Shown: positions 16,805-25,683 of the stretch, one piece after another | Position numbering within the stretch: the stretch's first letter is position 1 | How the letters are laid out: each line of letters begins with the position of its first letter | Notes under the pieces: generated by a model | What the model was told of the DNA's origin: nothing | Seen by the model: the letters and a program-made list of their open reading frames with translations, nothing else | Databases searched by the model: none | Assembly: GCF_900142235.1 (NCBI RefSeq) | Contig: NZ_FRAE01000007.1 | Location: 1-64,000, forward strand | Direction of reading: 5' to 3' | DNA from: Tepidibacter formicigenes DSM 15518 | GTDB taxonomy: Bacteria; Bacillota; Clostridia; Peptostreptococcales; Peptostreptococcaceae | Length of the DNA stretch: 64,000 bases | Position numbers and translations under genes: made by a program

Positions 16805-18154
16805 ATGAAGTTAAAAGACAAAACAGTACTATTGGTAGGGCTTGCTAAAACTGGAATATCTACAGTGAAAAAATTAATTAATATGGGAGCTAATGTTGTT
16901 GTAAATGATATCAAAAAAGAAGAGCAGCTAAAAGATATAATAAACAATTTAAAAGGGTATAATGTTAAATATATACTAGGAAAACATATAGAAGATGTAA
17001 CTGACATAGATTTAGCTATAGTATCCCCTGGAGTTCCTCTAGATCTTCCATTTATTGAAAAAATAAAAAGAAATAATATAGAAGTTATAGGAGAGGTAGA
17101 ATTTTCTTATAGATTATCTAAAGGTATTTTCATAGGAATTACAGGTACAAATGGGAAAACCACAACTACTACACTTACTGGAGAAATATTTAAAGCAGCT
17201 AATAAAGATACTTATGTAGTTGGAAATATAGGAAATCCAGTAATAGATGTAGTTGATGAGGCTAACGAAAACTCAATATTTGTTACAGAACTTAGCAGTT
17301 TTCAACTTGAGAGTATTAAGGAATTTAGACCAAAAGTAAGTTCTATACTTAACATAACTGAAGATCACTTAAATAGACACAAAACAATGGAAAACTATAT
17401 AAATGCAAAAGCAAGAATATTTGAAAATCAAAATGAAGAAGATTTTACAGTACTAAATTACGATTGTCCTATAGTTCGTTCTTTAGCATCTAAATGCAAA
17501 AGTAGAGTGGTATTTTTTAGTAGAAAAGAAATACTTAAGGAAGGGGTATTTGTAGAGAAAAATAGTATTATAATAAAATTTGAAGGAATAAATACTATTT
17601 TAATGAATAAAAATGAAATTAATATACCAGGAAATCATAATCTAGAAAATGCATTAGCTGCAATTGCCATAGGAGTAATTTTAAATTTAGATTTGGATGT
17701 AATAAAAAATATATTAAAAACTTTTAATGGAGTAGAGCATAGACTTGAGTTTGTAAAAGAAATAAATAATATTAAATTTGTTAATGATTCTAAAGGAACA
17801 AATCCAGACGCATCTATTAAAGCAATAAAATCCTACAATGAACCTATTATATTAATTGCAGGAGGAATGGACAAAAAAAGTGATTTTACAGAGTTTATAA
17901 AACATTTTAAAGGAAGAGTAAAAGAATTAGTTCTTCTAGGTGAAACTGCAGGTATAATAGAAAAAACAGCGAATAAAGAAGGATTTACTAATTGTCATAA
18001 AGTAAAAAATATGAAGGAAGCAGTGAAAAAGTCATATGAACTAGCAAGATCTGGATATGTAGTATTACTTTCTCCTGCTTGTGCTAGTTGGGATATGTAT
18101 GAAAGTTATGAAATTAGAGGAAAAGACTTTAAGAATGAAGTATTTAGCCTTTAA
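16805..18154 (+). CDS. murD: UDP-MurNAc-L-alanine:D-glutamate ligase MurD
   Basis: 449 aa Mur ligase adding D-glutamate to UDP-MurNAc-L-Ala. The N-terminal Rossmann-like segment VLLVGLAKTGIS is followed by SPGVPLDLP, the ATP loop GTNGKTT (114-120), TELSSFQLE, NITEDHLNRH and the C-terminal domain with NDSKGTNPDA and SPACASWDMY. ATG 16805 follows AAGGGGG at an ideal distance. TTG 16799 in the same frame is closer to the Shine-Dalgarno than usual. The gap from mraY (72 bp) is A/T-rich with nothing recognisable. Confidence 0.96.
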   Translation: MKLKDKTVLLVGLAKTGISTVKKLINMGANVVVNDIKKEEQLKDIINNLKGYNVKYILGKHIEDVTDIDLAIVSPGVPLDLPFIEKIKRNNIEVIGEVEFSYRLSKGIFIGITGTNGKTTTTTLTGEIFKAANKDTYVVGNIGNPVIDVVDEANENSIFVTELSSFQLESIKEFRPKVSSILNITEDHLNRHKTMENYINAKARIFENQNEEDFTVLNYDCPIVRSLASKCKSRVVFFSRKEILKEGVFVEKNSIIIKFEGINTILMNKNEINIPGNHNLENALAAIAIGVILNLDLDVIKNILKTFNGVEHRLEFVKEINNIKFVNDSKGTNPDASIKAIKSYNEPIILIAGGMDKKSDFTEFIKHFKGRVKELVLLGETAGIIEKTANKEGFTNCHKVKNMKEAVKKSYELARSGYVVLLSPACASWDMYESYEIRGKDFKNEVFSL

Positions 18155-18173
18155 ATTTTAAGGAGGTTTTTAA

Positions 18174-19283
18174 ATGGCTAAAAAAAGAGAAAAGCATTTT
18201 GATCCATATATTTTTTATACAACTTTAACTTTAGTAATAATAGGCATAGTAATGGTGTTTAGCTCTAGTTATGTTCAAGCAAAGTTTAAAATGGATGATG
18301 CATATTATTTTTTAAAGAGAAATATAATTTATGCAAGTATGGGTTTCTTTGCAATGATGTTTGTATCAAAAATTAATTATAAGAGATTAGAAAAGTTTAT
18401 TCCAGTAATTGGCGGGGTTACTGCATTATTATTAGTTGCAGTATTAACTCCTTTAGGAATATCATTCAATGGTGCAAAGAGATGGCTTGGAGTTGGGGGG
18501 CTTACAATAATGCCATCTGAAATAGCTAAATTTGCTTCTATAATAATAGTAGCAAAAGTAATAGAGAATAAAAAAGATAAAATAAGTAGTTTAGTACAAG
18601 GAATTTTACCTCCACTTTTAATTTCAGGATTATTTTTTATACTTATAGTCTTACAGCCTGATCTTTCAACGGGTGGAACTATCATGATGACTACATTTGT
18701 AATGCTATTTGTAGCTGGTATGGATTTAAAGTATGTTTATTCTATGATAGGAGCAGGTTTTGGACTTCTTGGAATAATGATTGCTATTGCACCTTATAGG
18801 CTAAAAAGACTTACATCTTTCTTAGATCCATTTAAGGATCCATTAGGAGATGGTTATCAGGTAATACAGTCATTATATGCTTTAGGATCAGGAGGATTAT
18901 TTGGGCTAGGTCTTGGGAGAAGTAGACAAAAATTCTTTTATATACCAGAGCCTCAAAATGATTTTATATTTGCTATAATAGGAGAAGAGCTTGGATATAT
19001 AGGATGTATATTTTTACTATTATTATTTTTATTTTTAATATATAGATGTATAAGAGTTGCTATTAATTGTCCGGATACTTTTTCTTGTATGTTAGTTACT
19101 GGAATTACGGCTCAGATAGGAATACAGGTTATGATTAATATCGCTGTTGCAACTTCATCTATGCCTGTTACAGGAATGCCACTTCCTTTTATAAGCTATG
19201 GAGGAAGTTCACTTATAATATTTATGGCAGCAATTGGATTAATATTAAATATATCAAGACATGTTAAGTTGGACAGGAGTTGA
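18174..19283 (+). CDS. ftsW: SEDS glycosyltransferase FtsW/SpoVE
   Basis: 369 aa, about ten membrane helices. SEDS proteins polymerise lipid II into glycan strands together with a class B penicillin-binding protein. Conserved blocks are VMVFSSSY near the N-terminus, FNGAKRWLGVG with the catalytic-loop region, LQPDLSTGG, SLYALGSGGLFGLGLGRSRQKFFYIPEPQNDFIFA and the C-terminal PLPFISYGGSSLI. The B. subtilis gene at this place is spoVE, used in cortex synthesis. Here it could serve division, sporulation or both, and it has two possible partners in the tandem SpoVD proteins. AAGGAGG precedes the ATG. Confidence 0.94.
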   Translation: MAKKREKHFDPYIFYTTLTLVIIGIVMVFSSSYVQAKFKMDDAYYFLKRNIIYASMGFFAMMFVSKINYKRLEKFIPVIGGVTALLLVAVLTPLGISFNGAKRWLGVGGLTIMPSEIAKFASIIIVAKVIENKKDKISSLVQGILPPLLISGLFFILIVLQPDLSTGGTIMMTTFVMLFVAGMDLKYVYSMIGAGFGLLGIMIAIAPYRLKRLTSFLDPFKDPLGDGYQVIQSLYALGSGGLFGLGLGRSRQKFFYIPEPQNDFIFAIIGEELGYIGCIFLLLLFLFLIYRCIRVAINCPDTFSCMLVTGITAQIGIQVMINIAVATSSMPVTGMPLPFISYGGSSLIIFMAAIGLILNISRHVKLDRS

Positions 19284-19287
19284 TAAA

Positions 19288-20382
19288 ATGAAAGTTTTGA
19301 TTTCTGGAGGAGGAACTGGAGGACATGTTTATCCAGCAATAGCTATAGCTAATAAATTAAAAGAAGAGATAAAAGATGTCGAAATATTATTCGTAGGAAC
19401 TAAGAATGGTATTGAAAGTGAAATTGTTCCAAAAGCTGGATATGAATTAAAAACTATTACTGTACAAGGGTTTAGAAGAAAAGTAAGTGTTGAAAATATT
19501 AAAAGAGTAATTAAATTATTTAAGGGACTAGAGCAATCTAGAAGAATAATAAAAAGTTTTAGACCAGATATAGTTATTGGAACTGGTGGATATGTATGTG
19601 GACCTGTTGTATTTAATGCAGCTGTTAATAAAATACCTACTGTTATACATGAACAAAATGCATTTCCAGGAATAACAAACAAAATACTTTCAAAAGTAGT
19701 AAATAAAATTTTGATAAGCTTTGAAGATGCAAAAAAGCATTTTAAAGATAAAGATAATATTGTGCTTACTGGTAATCCTGTTAGAAAAGAAATTTTGCAT
19801 TCTAATAAAACAACTTCAAGAAGAAAGCTTGGAATTGCTGAAGATAAAAAGATGGTTTTATGTGTAGGTGGAAGTGGAGGAGCGAAAAAATTAAATGATT
19901 GTATGCTCTCTATTATTCCTAATTTTATTAAAGAAGATATACAGTTTATACATGTTACTGGAAAAAACCATTATGATGATTTTATAAATTCTATAGGAGA
20001 TGTAAATCTAAAAGGATGTCAAAAAATCATTCCTTACCTTGATGATATGGCTAATGCATTAGCAGCTTGTGATTTAGTTATATGTAGTGCAGGAGCTATA
20101 ACTCTTGCAGAAGTTACAGCCCTTGGAAAGCCTTCTATTGTAATTCCAAAGGCTTATACTGCTGAAAATCATCAAGAATTTAATGCAAAGAGTATTGAAA
20201 AAAAGGGTGCTGGTATAGCTATTTTAGAAAAACATCTAACATCTAATAAGTTAGATAAAACTATATTTAAAATTTTAGGAGATAGAGAAAAATTAAAGAG
20301 TATGGAAAAAAATAGTAAATCCATTGGAAATCCTGATTCTCTAAATATAATATACAAAGAAATTATAGATATGTTAAAGTAA
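19288..20382 (+). CDS. murG: UDP-GlcNAc:lipid I N-acetylglucosaminyltransferase MurG
   Basis: 364 aa GT-B glycosyltransferase on the inner membrane face that makes lipid II. The first glycine-rich loop GGGTGGH is at residues 7-13. Further blocks are GTKNGIESEIVPKAGY, GTGGYVCGPVV, HEQNAFPG, the second nucleotide-sugar loop GGSGGAKKLN and CSAGAITLAEV followed by PKAYTAENHQEFNA. ATG 19288 lies 4 bp after the SEDS gene stop, with GGAG inside the end of that gene. A longer frame opening at 19261 overlaps it and is unlikely. Confidence 0.97.
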   Translation: MKVLISGGGTGGHVYPAIAIANKLKEEIKDVEILFVGTKNGIESEIVPKAGYELKTITVQGFRRKVSVENIKRVIKLFKGLEQSRRIIKSFRPDIVIGTGGYVCGPVVFNAAVNKIPTVIHEQNAFPGITNKILSKVVNKILISFEDAKKHFKDKDNIVLTGNPVRKEILHSNKTTSRRKLGIAEDKKMVLCVGGSGGAKKLNDCMLSIIPNFIKEDIQFIHVTGKNHYDDFINSIGDVNLKGCQKIIPYLDDMANALAACDLVICSAGAITLAEVTALGKPSIVIPKAYTAENHQEFNAKSIEKKGAGIAILEKHLTSNKLDKTIFKILGDREKLKSMEKNSKSIGNPDSLNIIYKEIIDMLK

Positions 20383-20389
20383 CATAAAA

Positions 20390-20494
20390 CCCTACTAATA
20401 CATAAAATTATATAATATAAAGGTAGTTTTATTGAATTTTTAAAAGTCAAATTTAATAATCTTTAGAATAAAGACTTTTTCATTTTTAGTAGGG
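20390..20494 (+). promoter_or_regulatory. Long-range stem covering the murA Shine-Dalgarno
   Basis: CCCTACTAA (20390-20398, right after murG) is the exact reverse complement of TTAGTAGGG (20486-20494), which contains the GGG core of the murA Shine-Dalgarno. Between them lies a second stem (20442-20448 with 20473-20479). The murA leader could therefore fold so that ribosome access is blocked. This is read from complementarity only. Confidence 0.4.
20437..20480 (+). repeat. Dispersed hairpin motif, copy in the murA leader
   Basis: AAAAGTC, an AT-rich loop holding ATCTTTAGAATAAAGA, then GACTTTTT. The same layout and nearly the same sequence recurs at 53291-53332 in front of pyrR, sharing ATCTTTAGAAT and AAGACTTTTT. 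Confidence 0.6.
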
Positions 20495-20504
20495 GGTGGC
20501 CCTT

Positions 20505-21755
20505 TTGGCAAAATATATAGTTTGTGGTGGAAATAAATTAGAAGGAGAGATAACTTTAAAAGGTGCAAAAAATGCAGTTTTACCTGTTATTGCAGCAACT
20601 ATATTAAATGAGGGAGAAAGTATAATACACAATATACCTAATATATCAGATGTAAAAGTAATGATTGATATATTAACACATATAGGTTGTTATGTGAAAA
20701 TGGAAGATGGAACCTTAATTATAAACACTAAAGATATTAATTCATCTGAGATACCAGAAAAATTTGTTAGGAAAATGAGATCTTCTATTGTATTACTTGG
20801 AGCAATGGTTGGAAGGTTTGGATACACTAAAATTAGTTATCCAGGAGGATGTGAGATAGGACCAAGGCCGATAGATCTTCATTTAAAATCTTTAGTACAA
20901 ATGGGAGTTAAAGTAGAAGAGATACATGGGTTTATTAATTGTACAAGAGAAAATCTTAAACCTTGTGATATACATTTAGATTTTCCAAGTGTTGGAGCAA
21001 CAGAAAATGTAATGCTTGCGGCTGTAAAGACAAAAGGAGTAACAAGAATTTATAATGCAGCAAAAGAACCTGAAATAGTTGATCTTGCTGATTTTTTGAA
21101 TGCTATGGGAGCAAAAATAAAAGGAGCAGGAAGTAGTTGTATAGAAATAATAGGTGTTAAAAAACTTCAAAATGTTGAATATAAGATAATACCAGATAGA
21201 ATAGCTGTAGGAACTTATCTAGTTGCAGGAGCAATGACAGGAGGAAAAATTATTATTGATGATGTTATACCAGATCATATTAATAGTATAGTTTCAAAGC
21301 TTAAGGAAGCAGGATGTGAAATTGAATATATAGGAAGTAAAGTTAAATTAATTGCTCCAAAAACTATAAAATCTATTGATATAATAAAAACACTTCCATA
21401 CCCAGGATTTCCAACAGATATGCAAGCTCAAATGATGGCTTTAATGACATTAGGAAATGGAACTTGTATAGTTAGTGAAAATATATTTGAAAATAGATTT
21501 AAACATTGTGAGGAACTTATTAGAATGGGAGCTAATATAAATGTAAATGGAAAATTTGCTGTCATTAAAGGTGTAAAAATATTAATGGGGACAAAGGTAA
21601 GATCTTCTGATTTAAGAGGAGGAGCGGCATTAGTTTTAGCAGGGCTTGCTGCTACTGGATATACAGAGATAGAAAATATACATCATATTGATAGAGGTTA
21701 TGAGTCTATGGAAAAGGTTCTAAGTAGTCTAGGTGCTAATATTATTAGGGCTTAG
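20505..21755 (+). CDS. murA: UDP-GlcNAc 1-carboxyvinyltransferase MurA
   Basis: 416 aa enzyme of the first committed peptidoglycan step, transferring enolpyruvyl from phosphoenolpyruvate to UDP-GlcNAc. It has the two-fold repeated EPSP-synthase-like fold. The opening GGNKLEGEITLKGAKN and the catalytic loop GGCEIGPRP with C116 (the fosfomycin target residue) are both present. The late RSSDLRGGAALV block is also conserved. TTG 20505 is chosen because TAGGGGG lies 8 bases upstream and homologues start at this point. A GTG at 20496 lies inside the Shine-Dalgarno. In B. subtilis this slot holds murB. Confidence 0.96.
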   Translation: MAKYIVCGGNKLEGEITLKGAKNAVLPVIAATILNEGESIIHNIPNISDVKVMIDILTHIGCYVKMEDGTLIINTKDINSSEIPEKFVRKMRSSIVLLGAMVGRFGYTKISYPGGCEIGPRPIDLHLKSLVQMGVKVEEIHGFINCTRENLKPCDIHLDFPSVGATENVMLAAVKTKGVTRIYNAAKEPEIVDLADFLNAMGAKIKGAGSSCIEIIGVKKLQNVEYKIIPDRIAVGTYLVAGAMTGGKIIIDDVIPDHINSIVSKLKEAGCEIEYIGSKVKLIAPKTIKSIDIIKTLPYPGFPTDMQAQMMALMTLGNGTCIVSENIFENRFKHCEELIRMGANINVNGKFAVIKGVKILMGTKVRSSDLRGGAALVLAGLAATGYTEIENIHHIDRGYESMEKVLSSLGANIIRA

Positions 21756-21797
21756 GCTTAAGCCTTTTTTTGATTTGTTTTAGAGGGGGCAAAATAT

Positions 21798-22517
21798 ATG
21801 AAAAGAATACATAATATATTATTATTAATAGTTTTTATAGTTTCTATATTTGGGTATATATTTATGAAGACTGATTTTTTATTTCTTAAAGAGTTAACTA
21901 TAGTTGGACAAGTTAAATTAAATAAAGAAGATATACTTAGTAGTGGTAAAATAGAAATGAATAAAAATATATATATGTATAATGTAAAAGACATAAAAGA
22001 AAACTTGCTACAAAACGCATACATAAAAGATGTAAATATAAAAATTAAATTTCCAAATAAGATGATTATAGACTTAGTGGAGAGAGTAGATATGTGTGCT
22101 ATACCGTATATGGGATCATATGTACTTATAAATGAAGAAGGAATAGTTCTAAAAGTAGAAGAAGATATTAATAATATTGACAATCCTTTACTTACAGGAA
22201 TAAAATTTAAAAATTTAAAAGTAGGAGAAAAAATAAAATTAGATGATAATGATTTTTTGGTAAAAATATTAGATTTGCTAAATTCCTGTAATAATGCTAA
22301 TATTTTAAGTAATATATCTGAAATAAATATAGACAAAAATAAAAATATTAAATTATATACTGTACAGGGAGTAGAAGTCTTACTTGGAAAAGGTGAAAAC
22401 TTAGATTACAAAATGCTTGAGTTGAATAAAATATTAATAGACCTATATACAAGAAATATATCAAAAGGTATAGTTGATATGAGGTATAATGCTTATCCTG
22501 TGTATAGGCCTGAATAG
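21798..22517 (+). CDS. divIB: Cell division protein DivIB/FtsQ
   Basis: 239 aa bitopic protein. A short basic tail and one membrane helix (about residues 7-24) are followed by a POTRA domain (FLKELTIVGQVKLNKEDILSSG, about 30-95) and a beta domain ending in IVDMRYNAYPVYRPE. The closing segment matches the FtsQ-type KIDLRYKNRPIVR pattern. It acts outside the membrane with FtsL and DivIC in the divisome. AGAGGGGGC stands before the ATG. Its place after a mur gene and before ftsZ agrees with the dcw order. Confidence 0.88.
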   Translation: MKRIHNILLLIVFIVSIFGYIFMKTDFLFLKELTIVGQVKLNKEDILSSGKIEMNKNIYMYNVKDIKENLLQNAYIKDVNIKIKFPNKMIIDLVERVDMCAIPYMGSYVLINEEGIVLKVEEDINNIDNPLLTGIKFKNLKVGEKIKLDDNDFLVKILDLLNSCNNANILSNISEINIDKNKNIKLYTVQGVEVLLGKGENLDYKMLELNKILIDLYTRNISKGIVDMRYNAYPVYRPE

Positions 22518-22530
22518 GTGGTGAGGTATT

Positions 22531-23250
22531 TTGAAAAAAAATAGTTTGTCATTATTAATATTAAGCTTTTTTTTAGGAATGTTGCTTATTATTGAATTTA
22601 AAACTGTGGATAAAACAACAGGGGGGTTAGTATCTTCTCAAAAGGCAAATCAATTAGCCATAGAACTTAAGAGTTTAAAGGACAGGAAAGAAGGTTTGTT
22701 AAAAGAGTTAAAATCTTTAGAAAATAGAATTGATGAATATAAAAATTCTGAAGCCGAGAAAAGTGTAATTGTAAAAAATTTAAAAGAAGATATGAAGAAG
22801 TATGAGGTTCTATCTGGATATACTGATGTTAAAGGCTCAGGAGTCATAATAAGATTAGAAGAACCACAGGGGGATTCAAATAGTAATATATTACTATATA
22901 ATTATGATTATTTATTAGCTATAATAAATAAATTAAAGGCAGCAGGAGCAGAAGCTATATCGATAAATAATGAAAGAATCATTTCAAATACAGAAATTTT
23001 CTTGTCTGGAGAAAAATTAATTATAAATGGAAATCCAACTCTTCCCCCTTTTGAAATAAAATGTATAGGGAATTCAGATACTTTAGAGGCAGCTTTAAAT
23101 CTAAGATTTGGAATAATATATAAAATGAGAAAATATTATGGATTAAGTGTAAGTGTAGAAAAAGAGGAAAACATTAAAATACCTAGATATAATAAAAAGA
23201 TAAACCTAAAATATGCAAAACCAGTAGATAGTAAAATGCAGGTGAAGTAA
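22531..23250 (+). CDS. DUF881 family protein, first copy (YlxW/YlxX-like)
   Basis: 239 aa. One N-terminal membrane helix (about residues 5-22), then a coiled coil (LKDRKEGLLKELKSLENRIDEYKNS) and the globular DUF881 domain (DVKGSGVIIRLEE, AAGAEAISINNERI, PPFEIKCIGN). TTG start, with GGTGAGG upstream. In B. subtilis ylxW and ylxX occupy the same slot between divIB and sbp/ftsA-ftsZ. Function is unknown, but position suggests an extracytoplasmic role linked to division. It shares clear similarity with the next gene. Confidence 0.88.
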   Translation: MKKNSLSLLILSFFLGMLLIIEFKTVDKTTGGLVSSQKANQLAIELKSLKDRKEGLLKELKSLENRIDEYKNSEAEKSVIVKNLKEDMKKYEVLSGYTDVKGSGVIIRLEEPQGDSNSNILLYNYDYLLAIINKLKAAGAEAISINNERIISNTEIFLSGEKLIINGNPTLPPFEIKCIGNSDTLEAALNLRFGIIYKMRKYYGLSVSVEKEENIKIPRYNKKINLKYAKPVDSKMQVK

Positions 23251-23251
23251 T

Positions 23252-23968
23252 ATGAGTAAAAAAATAAAACAAAAATCTATAATATATTTAATGTTTTTTT
23301 TAGGAATTATAATATCTATTCATATGAAAAGCTTGAATCCTAATAATACTTTTGTTACTTTAAAAAGTATAAAAGAGATGGAAAATCAAATTAATTTAGA
23401 AAGAGTAGAACTTGAGAATATAAATAAATTAATTTTAGAAAGAAAATCTGATATAGCCAAATATGAACTTGAATTAAATGAAAATGGATCTATAAGTAGT
23501 ATACTAGAAAAGGAATTAAAAGATATTAAAACTATAACTGGTTTTGAAGATGTAAAAGGAGAAGGAGTAATTGTAGAATTAAGAGATAGCGAAAGAGAAT
23601 TAGGAGAAGGAGAAGACCCCAATGATTATTTAGTTCATGATATGGATGTTTTAATAATAGTAAATGATTTGAAAGTGGCAGGAGCAGAAGCTATATCTAT
23701 AAATGGAGAAAGAGTGACAGCTCTATCAGAAATTAAATGTTCAGGTCCAACAATAACAATAAATGGTTCAACTTATGGACAACCCTTTGTTATAAAAGCT
23801 ATAGGAAATAAAAAAATGCTACAAGCATCTATACAAGCTCAAAATTCTCATGCCTATTTATTGAAAGAAATTTATGGAATAGATGTACAGTTGAGACTTA
23901 TGGATAAGATAATAATACCTAAATATTATAAAAAAATAAATTTAGAATATATAAAAGAAGGTGATTAA
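23252..23968 (+). CDS. DUF881 family protein, second copy (YlxX/YlxW-like)
   Basis: 238 aa, same plan as the previous gene: membrane helix (about 8-25), coiled coil with glutamate and lysine, and a DUF881 domain with DVKGEGVIVELRD, VAGAEAISINGERV and QPFVIKAIGN. The start codon comes 1 bp after the previous stop, so the pair should be translated together and may form a heteromer. The two copies are well diverged, so this is an old duplication also present in Bacilli. Confidence 0.88.
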   Translation: MSKKIKQKSIIYLMFFLGIIISIHMKSLNPNNTFVTLKSIKEMENQINLERVELENINKLILERKSDIAKYELELNENGSISSILEKELKDIKTITGFEDVKGEGVIVELRDSERELGEGEDPNDYLVHDMDVLIIVNDLKVAGAEAISINGERVTALSEIKCSGPTITINGSTYGQPFVIKAIGNKKMLQASIQAQNSHAYLLKEIYGIDVQLRLMDKIIIPKYYKKINLEYIKEGD

Positions 23969-23969
23969 T

Positions 23970-24323
23970 TTGATTTTATCATTGATAGGACTTGCGCTTG
24001 GAATAATTATTGGATATTATATACCTGTGACTTATCCTGATAGTTATTCTTTATACATATCTGTTGGATTATTAGCTGCAATGGATTCTGTATTTGGAGC
24101 TATAAGAGCAACATTAGAAGGAAAATACAATAGTATTATATTCATAACTGGATTTTTTGGAAATGCAATTTTAGCGGGTCTATTAGCTTATATAGGTGAT
24201 AGATTAGGAGTACCACTTTATTATGCTTCTATATTTGTATTTGGAGGAAGGCTATTTCAAAATTTTGCTATTATTAGAAGGTACGTTTTTGGCAAATTAA
24301 TGAGCAAAAAAAGAGGAGATTAA
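23970..24323 (+). CDS. sbp: Small basic protein Sbp (DUF1290)
   Basis: 117 aa membrane protein with three or four hydrophobic segments and a basic tail (RRYVFGKLMSKKRGD). DUF1290 features visible are GLALGIIIGYYIP at the N-terminus and the central AAMDSVFGAIRATLEGKYNSIIF. TTG 23970 fits both the Shine-Dalgarno AAGGTG and the start of B. subtilis Sbp. A GTG nine bases earlier overlaps the preceding gene. Always found near ftsZ in Firmicutes, function unknown. ftsA, which follows sbp in B. subtilis, is missing here. Confidence 0.9.
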   Translation: MILSLIGLALGIIIGYYIPVTYPDSYSLYISVGLLAAMDSVFGAIRATLEGKYNSIIFITGFFGNAILAGLLAYIGDRLGVPLYYASIFVFGGRLFQNFAIIRRYVFGKLMSKKRGD

Positions 24324-24430
24324 TATTTTGTGTTGAATACCTTTAATATTAATAAAATTTTTGAGAAACAATAATGTAGTAAACATAGTATAAATTTTAA
24401 ATGAATTATTATTGGTAAGGAGGTTTCTAC

Positions 24431-25525
24431 ATGCTACAATTTGATGTTGATATGGATCAATTTGCACAGATAAAAGTAATAGGAGTAGGCGGTGGAGGAA
24501 ATAACGCTGTTAATAGAATGATAGAAGCTCAGTTAAAAGGAGTTGAGTTTATAGCTATAAATACAGATAAACAAGCTCTTTTTACCTCTAAAGCTGAACA
24601 AAAAATACAAATCGGAGAAAAATTAACAAGAGGTTTAGGAGCAGGAGCAAATCCTGAAATAGGGAAAAAAGCTGCAGAAGAAAGCAGAGAAGATATAATG
24701 CAGGCCCTTCAAGGTGCAGATATGGTTTTTGTTACTGCTGGTATGGGTGGCGGAACAGGAACAGGTGCAGCGCCAGTAGTAGCTCAAGTTGCTAAGGAAT
24801 TAGGAATACTTACTGTAGGTGTTGTTACAAAACCATTCACTTTTGAAGGAAGAAGAAGAATGCTTCATGCGGAATCAGGTATAAAGGAGTTTAAATCTAA
24901 TGTAGATACCTTAATAACAATACCTAACGATAGACTACTACAAATTGTTGAAAAGAAAACTTCTATGCTTGATGCTTTTAAAAAAGCAGATGATGTTTTA
25001 CAGCAGGGAGTTCAGGGGATATCAGACTTAATAGCTGTTCCAGGACTTGTTAACCTAGATTTTGCTGATGTTCAAACTATAATGAGAGAACAAGGTCTTG
25101 CTCACATGGGCATAGGAAGTGCTAAAGGAGAAAATAGGGCTATTGAGGCAGCGAAACAAGCTATTCAAAGTCCACTACTTGAAACTTCAATAAGAGGAGC
25201 AAGAGGAGTATTACTTAATATAACTGGAGGATCAGATTTAGGACTATTTGAAATAAATGAAGCTGCAAGCTTAGTTCAAGAAGCATCGGATCCGGAAGCA
25301 AATATTATATTTGGTGCAGTTATAGATGAAGACTTAGGAGATGAGTTAAAAATTACTGTTATAGCAACAGGATTTCAAGAAGGACAAGATAATACTTTAG
25401 ATATAGTAACTTTTAGAGATAAAGAAAAAAATAATGAAGTAAAAGAAGAAACAAAATCAAAAGAAGAAAAACAAAATAATTTAGACAATGATTTAGATAT
25501 ACCTACTTTTTTAAGAAGAAGATAA
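24431..25525 (+). CDS. ftsZ: Cell division GTPase FtsZ
   Basis: 364 aa tubulin homologue that polymerises into the Z-ring. GTP-binding features are [13 protein letters not shown] (about 18-30), the tubulin signature GGGTGTG (106-112) and the T7 loop around [12 protein letters not shown] charged linker (about 320-350) leads to the C-terminal peptide [10 protein letters not shown], the docking site for SepF and other partners. A very strong TAAGGAGGT precedes the ATG. The 107-bp gap before it is A/T-rich and probably holds its own promoter, which I could not assign. SepF, the likely membrane tether, is encoded 16 kb downstream. Confidence 0.98.
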   Translation: MLQFDVDMDQFAQIKVIGVGGGGNNAVNRMIEAQLKGVEFIAINTDKQALFTSKAEQKIQIGEKLTRGLGAGANPEIGKKAAEESREDIMQALQGADMVFVTAGMGGGTGTGAAPVVAQVAKELGILTVGVVTKPFTFEGRRRMLHAESGIKEFKSNVDTLITIPNDRLLQIVEKKTSMLDAFKKADDVLQQGVQGISDLIAVPGLVNLDFADVQTIMREQGLAHMGIGSAKGENRAIEAAKQAIQSPLLETSIRGARGVLLNITGGSDLGLFEINEAASLVQEASDPEANIIFGAVIDEDLGDELKITVIATGFQEGQDNTLDIVTFRDKEKNNEVKEETKSKEEKQNNLDNDLDIPTFLRRR

Positions 25526-25545
25526 TAAAGTCTTCTTCTTTTTTA
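25513..25545 (+). terminator. ftsZ terminator built into the 3-prime coding end
   Basis: AAGAAGAAGA (25513-25522), which encodes the last arginines of FtsZ, pairs with TCTTCTTCTT (25531-25540). The stop codon is in the loop and T residues follow. The basic C-terminal tail and the terminator thus share sequence. Confidence 0.82.
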
Positions 25546-25590
25546 GTTTTTGATAAATATTTTGTTACAAATTGAAGAAAAAATTTTAAA

Positions 25591-25637
25591 TTCGACTACG
25601 CATTATGACACAAAAATAATAATTGATTTAGTATAAT
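25591..25637 (+). promoter_or_regulatory. Candidate Spo0A-controlled spoIIG promoter
   Basis: ATGACA (25605-25610) and TATAAT (25632-25637) are 21 bp apart, and TTCGACT (25591-25597), one mismatch from the 0A box TTCGACA, lies just upstream. The B. subtilis spoIIG promoter is known for a 22-bp spacer and 0A boxes overlapping or near the -35. Confidence 0.5.
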
Positions 25638-25683
25638 TTATGTATGATTAATTTAATTTATAACTTCAAAAAAGGTGATTTTA

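Noticed and set aside
21758-22336. A 192-codon open frame on the minus strand
   Set aside because: It is opposite divIB and has a low-complexity Ser/Ile/Phe composition typical of antisense frames in A/T-rich genes.
24324-24430. A defined ftsZ promoter (TTGAGA with a downstream TATAAA)
   Set aside because: The spacing of 22 bp is too long and no other hexamer pair was convincing, so none was called.
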